A stretch of 64,000 nucleotides of DNA. It comes from Paracoccus alkanivorans. GTDB taxonomy: Bacteria; Pseudomonadota; Alphaproteobacteria; Rhodobacterales; Rhodobacteraceae. This document shows, in pieces, positions 11,280 through 20,769 of the stretch. The notes beneath the pieces are model-generated. The model saw only the letters and a list, made by a program, of their open reading frames with translations. It searched no databases and was not told the origin of the DNA. The translations under genes were made by a program, and so were the position numbers. Where the stretch lies: contig NZ_QOKZ01000003.1 of NCBI RefSeq assembly GCF_003697785.1, positions 186,001 to 250,000 of the forward strand, written 5' to 3'. The first letter of the stretch is position 1. Each line of letters begins with the position of its first letter.

Positions 11280-11385
11280 AATCGGGCACCCCGCAGGCGC
11301 GAGGTTACCCAGAGTGCTTGCCCGAATGGCAAAAGCTGTGGCAGGCTGCCTGAACGATTGGCATGGCATATGAGGCAGTTCCCCC

Positions 11386-11904
11386 ATGACTCCGCTTGGA
11401 TATCGAAGACTGATCCTGACCCGCCACGCCAAATCGGCCTGGGATGACCCCACGCTTGCCGATCATGACCGGCCGCTGAACGATCGGGGTCGCCGCTCGG
11501 CGCTGGCCTTGGGCGATTGGCTGGCCAGCCGGGGTTACGAGCCGGAAGAGGTTCTGTGCTCTTCGGCCTTGCGAACCCGCGAGACATGGGAAGTCGTCGA
11601 AAAGGCCACGCTGGAGGTCCGTCCCCTGGTCCGGATGGAGCCCGGCCTGTACCATGCCAGCCCCGAGAAGATGATGACCATCCTGCGCACCGCAAGCCAT
11701 CAGACCGTGATGATGCTTGGCCATAATCCCGGAATCTCGGAATTCGCGGCCATGTTGCCTGCGCGCGCCCCGCTTGAACCAGAGTTCCGCCGGTATCCCA
11801 CCGCAGCGACGCTGGTCGTCGACTTTCAGATCGACAGCTGGTCAGAGGTTGCCCCGGGACAAGGCAGCGTGATGGATTTCGTGCGCTTTAACGGTCGGCG
11901 CTGA
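11386..11904 (+). CDS. SixA-like histidine phosphatase
   Basis: A 172-residue member of the histidine phosphatase (phosphoglycerate mutase-like) superfamily. The catalytic motif is LTRHAKSAW near the N-terminus and the second histidine lies in MLGHNPGISE. The RHAKS form is typical of SixA, which removes phosphate from histidine phosphotransfer domains; the actual substrate here is unknown. It is the last plus-strand gene before the T6SS locus and converges on ppkA with only five bases between them. Confidence 0.85.
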   Translation: MTPLGYRRLILTRHAKSAWDDPTLADHDRPLNDRGRRSALALGDWLASRGYEPEEVLCSSALRTRETWEVVEKATLEVRPLVRMEPGLYHASPEKMMTILRTASHQTVMMLGHNPGISEFAAMLPARAPLEPEFRRYPTAATLVVDFQIDSWSEVAPGQGSVMDFVRFNGRR

Positions 11905-11909
11905 TCCGG

Positions 11910-13994
11910 TTATTGATCACCCTCTGCCACCTTGGCCCGCAGTGCCAGGACACCGGCAGCCGGGTTTTCGCCATTCGCACGCAATTCGTCCAGAACGCGC
12001 GGCAACAGCTCTGCCGCGGGTGCGCCGGAAGGGGCCGCGGCAACAGCCGTTACCGGTTTTTCGGTCGTCAGCGCAACCAGCAGAAACGGCGCGACATCAG
12101 CGGTGCCGCCTGTCGACGCCGAAGAGATGCCGACGCCAAAGCGACGGCCATCCGGCGTTTCCGTGCCTTGTGCGGTCAGGTCATAGACCCCGCCATCTTG
12201 CGATACGAGGAACAGCCACAGGTTGCGTCCTGTATCCCATTTCACCTCGCCTATCAGCCTGAAGCCGGATTCGGCGGAAGTGATGCTGGCGGTCAGTTGT
12301 GGCGGAGCTGCAGGGCGACCGGAAACCTCACGCAGAAAATTCAGCGCAGGACAATGAGCGGCCACGACGCGTGTTTCGACCGTGGCGGGGCGCACGCCGA
12401 ATGACGTTTCATAGGCATCCATCAGTTCCGTGGGTGCAAAATTCGTTCCACTCAGGACCGAGATCATTCCAGCATTCGGCCCGGACGCAATCCGGTCCGC
12501 AAAGCTGCAATCGGGCATCGGCTGGCTGGCAAGAAATCCCTCGCGGGTCGCGGGGTCACGTGCGACCAGATCGTTCGCTTGCTCGGGTTCGGCCTCTACC
12601 ACCGGCGGGGTTTCTGTGGATGTGTCGCGCAGTATCCACCATGCCGCTCCGATCGCAAGGGCAGCAACCGCCAAAGCCACGAACAGGGCAAGAACCCAGC
12701 CATCTCGCTTCGCTTTGGTGACGGAAGGAGCAAAGGCTTCATGCCCGGCAGCATAGCTGCCCGGGGCCACCGAAAACGGGCTTTCGGAATCCGTCTCGAC
12801 CGATTCTCCGGACAGGGACGGAAAGCTGCCGCTCATGCCGTCTTCACCATTCCCCGCCTTTGCAGCGGACCATAACGGCAGGCGATATTGCGCGGGCAGC
12901 ATGGCCGGATCGCCCAGCATGCGCAGCACCGTTCCCATATCCCCGGGGCGCCGCTGCGGATCGGGCTCCAGCATATGCTGAAGCAGTGGAAACAGCCGGT
13001 GTGACACACCGGACAGATCCGGGATCGCCTGCCGTGCAGCCGAAGCGGAAACGACCGAGTCGCCCATGTCGAGTGGCGTGCCCCGCGCAACCATGGCCAT
13101 CAGCAACCCCAGCCCATAGACATCAGTATGGGGTCCAATCTCACCGCCGGCATGCCCCAACTGCTCGGGGGCGATATACTTGAATTTCCCGGCAAACCGC
13201 CCCGCCAGCCCATCGCCCAGCTCGGTCGAGCGGGCAATGCCGAAATCGATCAGCACGGCTTCGTCGATGCGGTCGTCCCGCAGGATGACATTGTCGGGTG
13301 ACAGGTCGCGATGGGTGACACCGCGGGCATGTGCGCGGTCCAGCCCCCTGGCAATGCGCCGCATCAGCATGATCGCGGCGTCGTCCGGCAGCGGACCACC
13401 TTCCTTCACGCGCGTTCCCAGATGGCGCCCCTCGACGAACTCCATGATCAGGCAATAGCGGCCAAGCCCGGTATCAAGAACAAAGTTGTGATAGCGAACA
13501 ATGGCTTCGTCCCGAAGCTGCACCAATACCCGCGCTTCGCGCCTGAACAGGTCTAGCACTGCGTCGTCCTGCGCCAGATTGGGAAGGATCACCTTCACGG
13601 CGACAGGATCGCCGGTAAAGACGTTCTCGGCGCGATAAACCTCGCCCATGCCTCCCGCGCTGACCAGCGACAGGATGCGATAATTGTTGTTGATCAGCGT
13701 GCCCGGCTCGACCAGCCGCACATCTCCGCCCCGCACCTTTGGCTGCTCACCGATCATCGTCGGTTCAACGGCCTGTGAGGGAAGCGAAACCTTTGGTTCG
13801 TCCGAGATCACGGTTTTCCGCGGATCGGTATTTGCCGGGGTCTCATGCCCGGATTCTTCCGCAAACACGGTTCGGTCATCCGTGGAAACCGCGCTTGCGG
13901 AAGATTCTACCTGTTCCCCGGATTGCTCTGCAGTTCCATCATCCGCCGAGGGAGGGCCCGTCTTGCGGGAAGGATCTTTCTCGATCTCGCTCAT
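11910..13994 (-). CDS. ppkA: T6SS membrane Ser/Thr protein kinase PpkA with periplasmic sensor domain
   Basis: A 694-residue kinase. Residues 1-95 are an acidic region with Thr motifs DRTVF (T42), RKTVI (T61) and EPTMIG (T79). The kinase domain (about 105-360) has the glycine loop SAGGMGEVY, K134 in VAVKVI, HRDLSPDN with D230, and DFG at 250-252. A linker leads to one membrane helix (432-455). The periplasmic part (about 490-694) has cysteines C496 and C548 and aligns ungapped with the C-terminal domain of the TonB/TolA-like protein at 35451-36488. By analogy with Pseudomonas and Agrobacterium, PpkA activates T6SS assembly by phosphorylating Fha or TssL. It is the last gene of the minus-strand block, right after pppA. 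Confidence 0.92.
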   Translation of the reverse strand: MSEIEKDPSRKTGPPSADDGTAEQSGEQVESSASAVSTDDRTVFAEESGHETPANTDPRKTVISDEPKVSLPSQAVEPTMIGEQPKVRGGDVRLVEPGTLINNNYRILSLVSAGGMGEVYRAENVFTGDPVAVKVILPNLAQDDAVLDLFRREARVLVQLRDEAIVRYHNFVLDTGLGRYCLIMEFVEGRHLGTRVKEGGPLPDDAAIMLMRRIARGLDRAHARGVTHRDLSPDNVILRDDRIDEAVLIDFGIARSTELGDGLAGRFAGKFKYIAPEQLGHAGGEIGPHTDVYGLGLLMAMVARGTPLDMGDSVVSASAARQAIPDLSGVSHRLFPLLQHMLEPDPQRRPGDMGTVLRMLGDPAMLPAQYRLPLWSAAKAGNGEDGMSGSFPSLSGESVETDSESPFSVAPGSYAAGHEAFAPSVTKAKRDGWVLALFVALAVAALAIGAAWWILRDTSTETPPVVEAEPEQANDLVARDPATREGFLASQPMPDCSFADRIASGPNAGMISVLSGTNFAPTELMDAYETSFGVRPATVETRVVAAHCPALNFLREVSGRPAAPPQLTASITSAESGFRLIGEVKWDTGRNLWLFLVSQDGGVYDLTAQGTETPDGRRFGVGISSASTGGTADVAPFLLVALTTEKPVTAVAAAPSGAPAAELLPRVLDELRANGENPAAGVLALRAKVAEGDQ

Positions 13995-13998
13995 CGCG

Positions 13999-14763
13999 TC
14001 ACTCGTTCTGGTCCGGCACGACTTCCCGCGCTTCGCAATCCACCACGATCACGCTGACATTGTCCCGAGCACCCCGTTGAAGGGTTGCCGTAATCAATCT
14101 TTCGGCCAGCTCGGGCGCGGATCTCGGCTCGCACAGCATGGCTGCCAGTTCGGCGTCATCCAGGTGCTCGGTCAACCCGTCAGAGCACAAGAGCAACCGA
14201 TCCCCTGGCTTGACGACTCCGCTGACAACCTGCGGGCGCGGCTCGGCACCGATCCCGATGGCACGGGTAATGACATTCCTGCCGGGTGCGACACGCGCTT
14301 CGGCCTCGGTCATCACGCCAGAGGCGACCAGTTGGGCGATCTCGCTATGATCCTGCGTCAGCGCCGTCAACGCGCCTTCGCGCAGCAGGTATATCCGGCT
14401 GTCGCCCGCCCAGACACAGCTTAGCTCGGCCTCGTGGATCAACAGGGCGGCGATCGTGGTTCCGACGGTTCCCAGATTATTGGCATGTGCATGCTCGGCT
14501 ATCCGGTGATGTGCGCGGTCAAGCCGCTCCATGACCCTGGCGCGCTGATCCTGCGCACTTACGGAAACCCCCAATGAACCAAGCTCTTCGACGATCAGCG
14601 CACTGGCCACATCGCCTGCGGAATGCCCTCCCATCCCGTCTGCGACCGCCCAGAGGCCAAGTTCGGGAAACGTGGCGATACTGTCCTCGTTATGCGATCT
14701 GACACAGCCCCTGTCGGTCAACGCTCCGACATGGAATGAGAACATATGGTTTGCCTCGGTCAT
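13999..14763 (-). CDS. pppA: T6SS protein phosphatase PppA (PP2C type)
   Basis: A 254-residue metal-dependent Ser/Thr phosphatase that should reverse PpkA phosphorylation. PP2C motifs are in order: RSHNEDS (residues 22-28), VADGMGGH (metal-binding D42 and G43), LLCSDGLTEH and ARDNVSVIVVD. The start at 14763 is chosen because it overlaps the tagF stop as ATGA and yields an N-terminus that begins the PP2C fold directly; longer in-frame starts upstream lie within tagF. It is cytoplasmic and sits next to ppkA, as in the threonine-phosphorylation pathway of other T6SS loci. Confidence 0.93.
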   Translation of the reverse strand: MTEANHMFSFHVGALTDRGCVRSHNEDSIATFPELGLWAVADGMGGHSAGDVASALIVEELGSLGVSVSAQDQRARVMERLDRAHHRIAEHAHANNLGTVGTTIAALLIHEAELSCVWAGDSRIYLLREGALTALTQDHSEIAQLVASGVMTEAEARVAPGRNVITRAIGIGAEPRPQVVSGVVKPGDRLLLCSDGLTEHLDDAELAAMLCEPRSAPELAERLITATLQRGARDNVSVIVVDCEAREVVPDQNE

Positions 14764-15455
14764 GCCGCATCCCCCCCTCCGCCTGCCACGCCAGCCTGTT
14801 GACCGCCCGCGATCAGCCAGCCGAGTTCGGACAGGCCGGGCCATCCCTGACAGGCCAACACGCCCGAGGGCCGGTCGGCAACCCCCGCAAACCACCAATA
14901 ACTGCGTGCCGAAACCGCATGCGCATGATCCGCGCCTCGAAGATTGCCCAGCAAGGATGCCGGGTCCAGTTGCGGATTAAGCGCCCAGAATGTCGGCCAT
15001 GCGACAGCTTCGGAGGTCGCAGCAGGCAGCTCTGCCCACAGCTTTTCGGCGGCTGTGCGGGGTTCGAATGCCTCGCTGCCCTGCAATGCCGCCAGCTGGC
15101 GCATGGCTGCGTCATAGAAATCCTGCGCAGGCTCCATGACAGGCGCCACACCACCCGATTGTGCGACGATCAAAGGGAAACGCCGCCCGGCCCTGTCGCG
15201 CGAAGGAACCCAGGCCCCGCGCAGGGCCTCTCCCGCAAGCAGCGCCGGACCTATCCAGAAACACAGGCGGGGAGAACGGTCGAACAGGTCCTGCCATGCC
15301 TCACCCGCCCATGAACGCCACTCGCCGAGTGTCGACTGCATCCAGTCTCCCAGGGGCTTCAGCACGGCATCCGGCAGGCCTGCGGCGACGAAATCGCCAA
15401 AGCCCCGATGCTTGCCGTAGATACCTGCGGCATTCAGTCGATGCTCTGCGGACAT
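14760..15455 (-). CDS. tagF: T6SS-associated protein TagF
   Basis: A 231-residue protein of the TagF family (DUF2094). It shows the N-terminal AAGIYGKHRGFGDFVAAGLP motif and FWIGPALLAG, both typical of the family. In Pseudomonas TagF represses T6SS post-translationally by binding Fha; in Agrobacterium it occurs fused to PppA. Here tagF and pppA are separate genes joined by an ATGA overlap, which supports a joint role. Its start overlaps the end of tssM by 22 bases. Confidence 0.9.
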   Translation of the reverse strand: MSAEHRLNAAGIYGKHRGFGDFVAAGLPDAVLKPLGDWMQSTLGEWRSWAGEAWQDLFDRSPRLCFWIGPALLAGEALRGAWVPSRDRAGRRFPLIVAQSGGVAPVMEPAQDFYDAAMRQLAALQGSEAFEPRTAAEKLWAELPAATSEAVAWPTFWALNPQLDPASLLGNLRGADHAHAVSARSYWWFAGVADRPSGVLACQGWPGLSELGWLIAGGQQAGVAGGGGDAA

Positions 15456-18400
15456 TCAAACTCACGGAGCTCAGGCATGGTGAACGGATTGACCAGCGCG
15501 TTGATGGTGAAGTCATAGGTGATGTTGCGCCCATCCAGCATGAAGGTCGCGCGCAGCGTATCGCCCTGCTGCTGCTTGTAGCTGGCGGCGTTCAGAAATT
15601 CGATGAAGGTCCAGGAACTGCCTTCGAAGCGCATCACGGAATTGCGCGACAGCGGAGGCGATAATTGCAGCGCGGTCGATTTTCCCGATCCCGGCCAGAC
15701 GACAGTGCGCGGCAGCGATCCGGTCGCGGTCTGCACCACCGTATCATTGATGGCCAGGGCCGCGCTCTCGACGGTCGGATGAGCATCGACCTGGGCCACC
15801 GTGATCTCAACCGAGGGTTCCGTGCCTCCGCCCGCGAAAAAGGCGCGCCGGATCCGCTCGGCCCGCTCGAACTGCTTGAGCGCATTGGCCGAGAGGCGCT
15901 TGGTGATCTCCTTGTCCTGGCGCCATGTCAGTCCGTTATCTCCACGTTCGACATAGGGTTCCAGAAATTCGGTGTAATATTTGTCCATCTCGCCCCCCGG
16001 CCCGAAGAAACGGGAGAAATTGGCGACTGACAGGCTGCGCGAGGAATCCGCGAACGGATAGGACGAGGCGATCACGTCGCGGCAAAAGAACGTCACCCGG
16101 TCCGTCAATTCGCGATTCATCGTCTCGATGCTGGCATCCGAGGCGCCCGAACGGAAATCGCTTTCAGCGCGGCTAACCATCCGGGCAAGTTGCTCGGGAA
16201 GCTGAGAATTATACTGGGTCAACGTGTTCAGCAATGTGGGCAGCGCCGCGGCTGCCTGATCGGGATTATGCTCTGCCAGCCGCAGATTTTCCCAGACCGC
16301 GCCCATATTGCCCAGAAGCGTGTCGATAGGCCGCTGGCCTGCCTCGCCCTCGACAAGCAATTGCCAGTCCTCGAATGCCTTGGAGATCGCCTCGATCGGC
16401 GCGGTCACGCTGTTGCTCTCGCCCGAGTCGCCACCGCCTGCCCGTGTCTGGTTCTTGCCGCCCTGCTGCGCCGCTGCGTCAAGCACGATGCGTTGCACTC
16501 CGCTGGAGCGCGACCGGACGCGCGCACCCAGTTGTTCGCCGATAGCCCCGGCGAGACCGCCGCCGCCCTCGGTATTGCCGCCCTCTCCCCCACCGGTCAG
16601 GGCCTCGAGATCGGCCCCTTCGAGCTGCTCGTATTCCCGGCTGAGCCGGGTCTCGGTCGCAACCGCCTTGACCAGTTCCAGTATGGGCGAGGCCTGCGCC
16701 GAAGCGGCATTTCCAAGCGCGGAATATGCCGGCTTGTCGGCAACCATCGAATTGAGAGTCAGATTGCCCAGAACACCGCTCCAGGCTGCAATGAACTCGG
16801 CCCGGTAGCGTTCAAGCAGATCGCGGTCCAATCGCGCCAGACGGGTTTCGATCTCGGCTGAATTGCCCAGATCGCCCAGCACCCACTGATCGCGGCGCAA
16901 ATCCTCTCCGACGACGGCAAGCTGATCGTAGAAATAGGACCAGAACCCTTCATAAGTATAAAGACCCGGCACGCTCAGTGCCGCCAGATCCTGCCCATCG
17001 CGGGTGGTAAAGACCTGCGCGGCAGCATTCCCGCCCGTCGCTTCCTGAAGGTTCCAATCCTTCAGACCGGCCGCGATCGCACCGTCCTTGATCAGCGCGT
17101 AGGCCTGTTCGTCCAGCGGCAACTGCGCGATTGCGGCGCGGGCGCGGTCGACCGTGGCCTGATCCAGATCGACCAGCAGGTTACGGCGGTCGTCCAGGGA
17201 CAGCATGGCGGTCAGATGCGTCTTCAGTTGATCGATCAGTTCCAGCCCGGTGCGGCCCGGATATTCCTGGCGCCACGACTGGTCGAACCAGGCCAGGATC
17301 GCGGGGTCGTCGGTGGTCTCGCCCTGCTTGCCGAGCAACAGATATACCTTCAGTGCGCGATAGATCTCGGTCATCTCGCCCGACGCGATGATATCGGGCA
17401 TCCGGGTTTCCAGATCGAGTATCAGTCGCGGTCTCAGCATCCTCTCCAGCGCCTGAGCATAGCTTTCGGTGGCGACGCGGTTCAGACGGTCGCGCTGGCC
17501 AAGGCCGAGCCCTTCCCAGAAACTGGCATCCCGGCTGTCGCCATAACCGGCGGGCATCGAGGACAGGTCGTTGAGCAGCGGCACGACGGGGCGCAGATCG
17601 GTATCGTCGATCACATCGCGGGCAAGCTCTTCCTGCGCGGCCAGCGCGTAGGCCTTGGTTTCCGCCTCGGCGGTGCGGACCAGCCGCAGGTTCTTCCAAT
17701 AGCTGTAGCCCAACGCGGCCATGCCGCTCAGGGTGATCACGGCAATCGCCGACAAGAGCGCGGTGCGAATCGCGAAAGCGCGGCGCACAGCCTTGAGATC
17801 GTGCGAAACCCAGCCCTGCTCCGGAAATATTACCCGGCGCAGAAGGTCATGGATGAAAAAGCTCTTTCCCCGCCCGGACATGAAGGCCGATTGAAAACCG
17901 ATCGGCACGTCCTGCGGCTGCATCGCCCCCAGCACCTGATCGACCGGGGTGCCCTCTTGCGTGCCGGAGGTGAAGTAGAAGCCTCGCAGAATGGCGTTGG
18001 TCTTGTAGCGCGTGGGCTCGAAAACCTTGCGCAGGAAGCCCGCGACATTGTCGCGCAATAGCGTCATCTGGCCTGGCAGGCCAAAGATCGCTATGCGCGC
18101 CACGCCGTCGGGCTCCTCGGAGAGCCTGTCGATGATCTCGTCCGAGAGCCGTGACACGAGCCTGTCGAACTCGGCTGGCACGGCCTCGTGGGTGATTGCC
18201 TTGCGGTCCTTGTTCTGGAAGGTCACACCCCAGACCAGCTTGCGACGGTTCAAGCTGAAGCTGGAGAAATATTCCCGGAATCCCGCGATCAGGTCCGCCT
18301 TGGTGAACATTACATAGACCGGGAAGTCGATCTTGAGTTGCTCGTGCAGTTCGGCCAGACGGGCGCGAACGATCTCTGCATGCCGCGCCAGTGACGACGC

Positions 18401-19075
18401 ATCCTCGCGCATCATGTCCTCGACCGAGAAAGACAGGATCACACCATTGATCGGACGGTTCGGGCGTGTCCGTTTCAACAGTTCGAGAAAGGAATCCCAG
18501 CTAGCCTTGTCGGCCACGGAATCGCTGTCCTGCGTCGTATAGCGGCCGGCCGTGTCGATCAGCACCGCCTCTTCGGCAAACCAGAAATCCATGTTCCGTG
18601 TGCCGCCGAAACCCGACACCGCCTGGTCATGGGCAAGCGGGAAATCCAGCCCGGAATTGGTCAGGGCCGTCGTCTTGCCGGCGCCGGGGGGGCCGATGAT
18701 GACATACCATGGCAGATCGTAAAGCGAGGACGCGCCGCCGGATTTCTTCAGGACCGCCAGCGCCTCCTGCATCTTTTCCGCAAGGATCTTGCCGTCGCCC
18801 TCGGGTTCGGGGGGAACCAATGCCTCTTCGATCTCGCGGGCTGCGCGGACACGGCGGCGCCAGCGGATGAACAGGATCAGGAAGAAGACGAACAGGACCG
18901 TGCCGATAATGGCCAGCCGCAGCCAAAGTGTCGCCAGCAGCGCCCATCCCGTCATCGGGCCGCCGATCCAGACGGCGGCGCACAGGGCGACGATGCCAAG
19001 GATCGTTACCGTCCAGCGCCACCAGGCATGTTTGCGCCAGCGCGGAAAACGGATGCTGATCCCCAGAAGTCTCAA
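15434..19075 (-). CDS. tssM: T6SS membrane complex protein TssM (IcmF/VasK)
   Basis: A 1,213-residue inner-membrane subunit of the T6SS trans-envelope complex. Two N-terminal membrane helices (about 22-40 and 48-71) are followed by a cytoplasmic domain with an intact Walker A motif, GPPGAGKTTA (K134), and a third helix near 444-465. The remainder is the large periplasmic region of the IcmF family. The Walker A motif is absent from some TssM homologues but is needed for ATP hydrolysis in Agrobacterium; here it is present. The ATG overlaps the tssL stop (ATGA, 19072-19075). With no tssJ nearby, how it contacts the outer membrane is unclear. Confidence 0.97.
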   Translation of the reverse strand: MRLLGISIRFPRWRKHAWWRWTVTILGIVALCAAVWIGGPMTGWALLATLWLRLAIIGTVLFVFFLILFIRWRRRVRAAREIEEALVPPEPEGDGKILAEKMQEALAVLKKSGGASSLYDLPWYVIIGPPGAGKTTALTNSGLDFPLAHDQAVSGFGGTRNMDFWFAEEAVLIDTAGRYTTQDSDSVADKASWDSFLELLKRTRPNRPINGVILSFSVEDMMREDASSLARHAEIVRARLAELHEQLKIDFPVYVMFTKADLIAGFREYFSSFSLNRRKLVWGVTFQNKDRKAITHEAVPAEFDRLVSRLSDEIIDRLSEEPDGVARIAIFGLPGQMTLLRDNVAGFLRKVFEPTRYKTNAILRGFYFTSGTQEGTPVDQVLGAMQPQDVPIGFQSAFMSGRGKSFFIHDLLRRVIFPEQGWVSHDLKAVRRAFAIRTALLSAIAVITLSGMAALGYSYWKNLRLVRTAEAETKAYALAAQEELARDVIDDTDLRPVVPLLNDLSSMPAGYGDSRDASFWEGLGLGQRDRLNRVATESYAQALERMLRPRLILDLETRMPDIIASGEMTEIYRALKVYLLLGKQGETTDDPAILAWFDQSWRQEYPGRTGLELIDQLKTHLTAMLSLDDRRNLLVDLDQATVDRARAAIAQLPLDEQAYALIKDGAIAAGLKDWNLQEATGGNAAAQVFTTRDGQDLAALSVPGLYTYEGFWSYFYDQLAVVGEDLRRDQWVLGDLGNSAEIETRLARLDRDLLERYRAEFIAAWSGVLGNLTLNSMVADKPAYSALGNAASAQASPILELVKAVATETRLSREYEQLEGADLEALTGGGEGGNTEGGGGLAGAIGEQLGARVRSRSSGVQRIVLDAAAQQGGKNQTRAGGGDSGESNSVTAPIEAISKAFEDWQLLVEGEAGQRPIDTLLGNMGAVWENLRLAEHNPDQAAAALPTLLNTLTQYNSQLPEQLARMVSRAESDFRSGASDASIETMNRELTDRVTFFCRDVIASSYPFADSSRSLSVANFSRFFGPGGEMDKYYTEFLEPYVERGDNGLTWRQDKEITKRLSANALKQFERAERIRRAFFAGGGTEPSVEITVAQVDAHPTVESAALAINDTVVQTATGSLPRTVVWPGSGKSTALQLSPPLSRNSVMRFEGSSWTFIEFLNAASYKQQQGDTLRATFMLDGRNITYDFTINALVNPFTMPELREFECPQSID

Positions 19076-20769
19076 TTCGGCGTCTCCGTTTCGGCGCTTT
19101 CTTCCGGCGCGGCTTCCACGCCGCCATCAGGGGGCGCGCCGTCATATGTGCCCTCACGTGCCAGCATGATCTCGACCCGGCGGTTCTCGGACCGTCCTTC
19201 GGGTGTCGCGTTGTCGGCGACCGGTTCATCCTCGCCGCGCCCCTCGACCGTCACGCGGTCCGGATCGGACAGCAAAGGGCCAAGCACGCCGGCCACGCTT
19301 TCGGCGCGTGCGGTGGATAGCTGATAATTATCCTTGAACCTGCCGCGACCCGACATCGGCACATTGTCGGTATGCCCCTCGATCAGGATCGGCCCGCTTT
19401 CACCGTTCAGAACCTCGGCGATACGGCCGGCCAGATCGGCAAAGCCCGGTTTCACCTCGACCGCGCCGGTATCGAATAACTGCAGGTTGCCAACCCGGAT
19501 GGCGATGTAATCCCCCTTGGCCTCGACCTTGACCAGGCCATCGGAGATCTCGCCCGAAAAGGCCGAGCGGATACGTTCGAGCTGCGGGATCTCGGCCTCG
19601 TAAACCGGGGCGGCGGCAGTGCGGTCGACCTGGACGATCGGCACGCCCTGATGCAACCGGCGCATCGCTTCGGCGGCTTCGGCACCGTCTCGGTTGATCA
19701 ATGTCGCGAAGACCGCGAAAACACCGACCAAGGCCGCAGCAGAAATGCCCACCACCGCCGGGATCGGAATAGCGCCAAAGCGACGGCCCCGCCCCTGCAC
19801 GACGGGCTCCCACATGACCGAGACATCTTCGGCCGGGCGCGGGTGAACCCGGCGCAGGCTTTCATAAATGGCGCTGCGGATGCGCGATAACTGGGCCGCG
19901 CCATTGGGCGCGGTCCGGTACTGACCCTCGAACCCGAGCGACAGGCAGACCAGCATCAATTCCAGCAGGTTATATTGTTGCGCGGGCGCCTGCATCGCCT
20001 TTTCGGCCTCCTGAAAGAAGCCGACACCCGAGTCGCGCTTGTGAAAGAACCGCGCCACCATCGAATATTGCTGCCAATCGCCGCGGGCGCTGCCAGGCAG
20101 GTTCTGCACTATATCGTCCGCCGTACCCGACAAGGCATATTTCGCCACCAGCGCTTCATGCGGATTCACACCGGCAGCCAGCGCGTTACGCTCGAAACGA
20201 TCGATCTCGCGGGTCACATGCTCCATCAGCGGAGCAACCTGCAGTTCGACCAAACCCGTCCGCAAGCGGCCCAGCAGGATCAACAGGGTGGCCGCCGAGG
20301 CAAGCAACGGGTTTGCCGAGGACGCGGCCCCCAGATCACGAACATTCAGTGCTTCATGCAAGGCAATCCGCGGTGCCTGCCGGACGGGCTGAGCCTGACC
20401 AGAGTGGCCGATATCGGGAAAGAACCCGCGTGAATCCGCCCCGGCCGCCCGTCCGATCTGCGACGGATCCGCGCTCGGCGCCGGAGCCGGTGCCGGCCTG
20501 CCGATCCAGGTCTGCCCGCTCTGCGACGACCCCCCGAATGGCGATGCGCCCGGCCCGCTTTCAGCGAAAGGCGAAGCCGATCCCGGGGGCTGCTGCCCGA
20601 AGGGCGAGGCACCGGGTCCGCCCGGCTGCTGCGGCGCGGGCTTACCCCATGCATCGCTTACCGGCGGCTGCTGGATTCCCGAAGCAGGGGCAGGGCGCTG
20701 GCCAAATGGTGTGCCACCGGGCAGAGGCCCGCCGAATATCGTCTTGTCATCGTCGTCATCACCAGCCAT
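19072..20769 (-). CDS. tssL: T6SS membrane complex protein TssL (DotU) with C-terminal OmpA domain
   Basis: A 565-residue 'evolved' TssL. It starts MAGDDDDDKTIFGG, where Thr10 sits in a context like the PpkA phosphosite of Agrobacterium TssL. Residues about 15-110 are a Pro/Gly/Ser-rich linker with repeated SPFG motifs and another Thr motif, QTWIG (T87). The DotU domain (about 140-320) is followed by one membrane helix, then a periplasmic OmpA-type peptidoglycan-binding domain (EGHTDNVPMSGRG, STARAESVAGVL, NRRVEIMLA). The start at 20769 overlaps the tssK stop by one base (TGATG); an in-frame GTG/ATG eight codons earlier is inside tssK. Confidence 0.95.
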   Translation of the reverse strand: MAGDDDDDKTIFGGPLPGGTPFGQRPAPASGIQQPPVSDAWGKPAPQQPGGPGASPFGQQPPGSASPFAESGPGASPFGGSSQSGQTWIGRPAPAPAPSADPSQIGRAAGADSRGFFPDIGHSGQAQPVRQAPRIALHEALNVRDLGAASSANPLLASAATLLILLGRLRTGLVELQVAPLMEHVTREIDRFERNALAAGVNPHEALVAKYALSGTADDIVQNLPGSARGDWQQYSMVARFFHKRDSGVGFFQEAEKAMQAPAQQYNLLELMLVCLSLGFEGQYRTAPNGAAQLSRIRSAIYESLRRVHPRPAEDVSVMWEPVVQGRGRRFGAIPIPAVVGISAAALVGVFAVFATLINRDGAEAAEAMRRLHQGVPIVQVDRTAAAPVYEAEIPQLERIRSAFSGEISDGLVKVEAKGDYIAIRVGNLQLFDTGAVEVKPGFADLAGRIAEVLNGESGPILIEGHTDNVPMSGRGRFKDNYQLSTARAESVAGVLGPLLSDPDRVTVEGRGEDEPVADNATPEGRSENRRVEIMLAREGTYDGAPPDGGVEAAPEESAETETPN

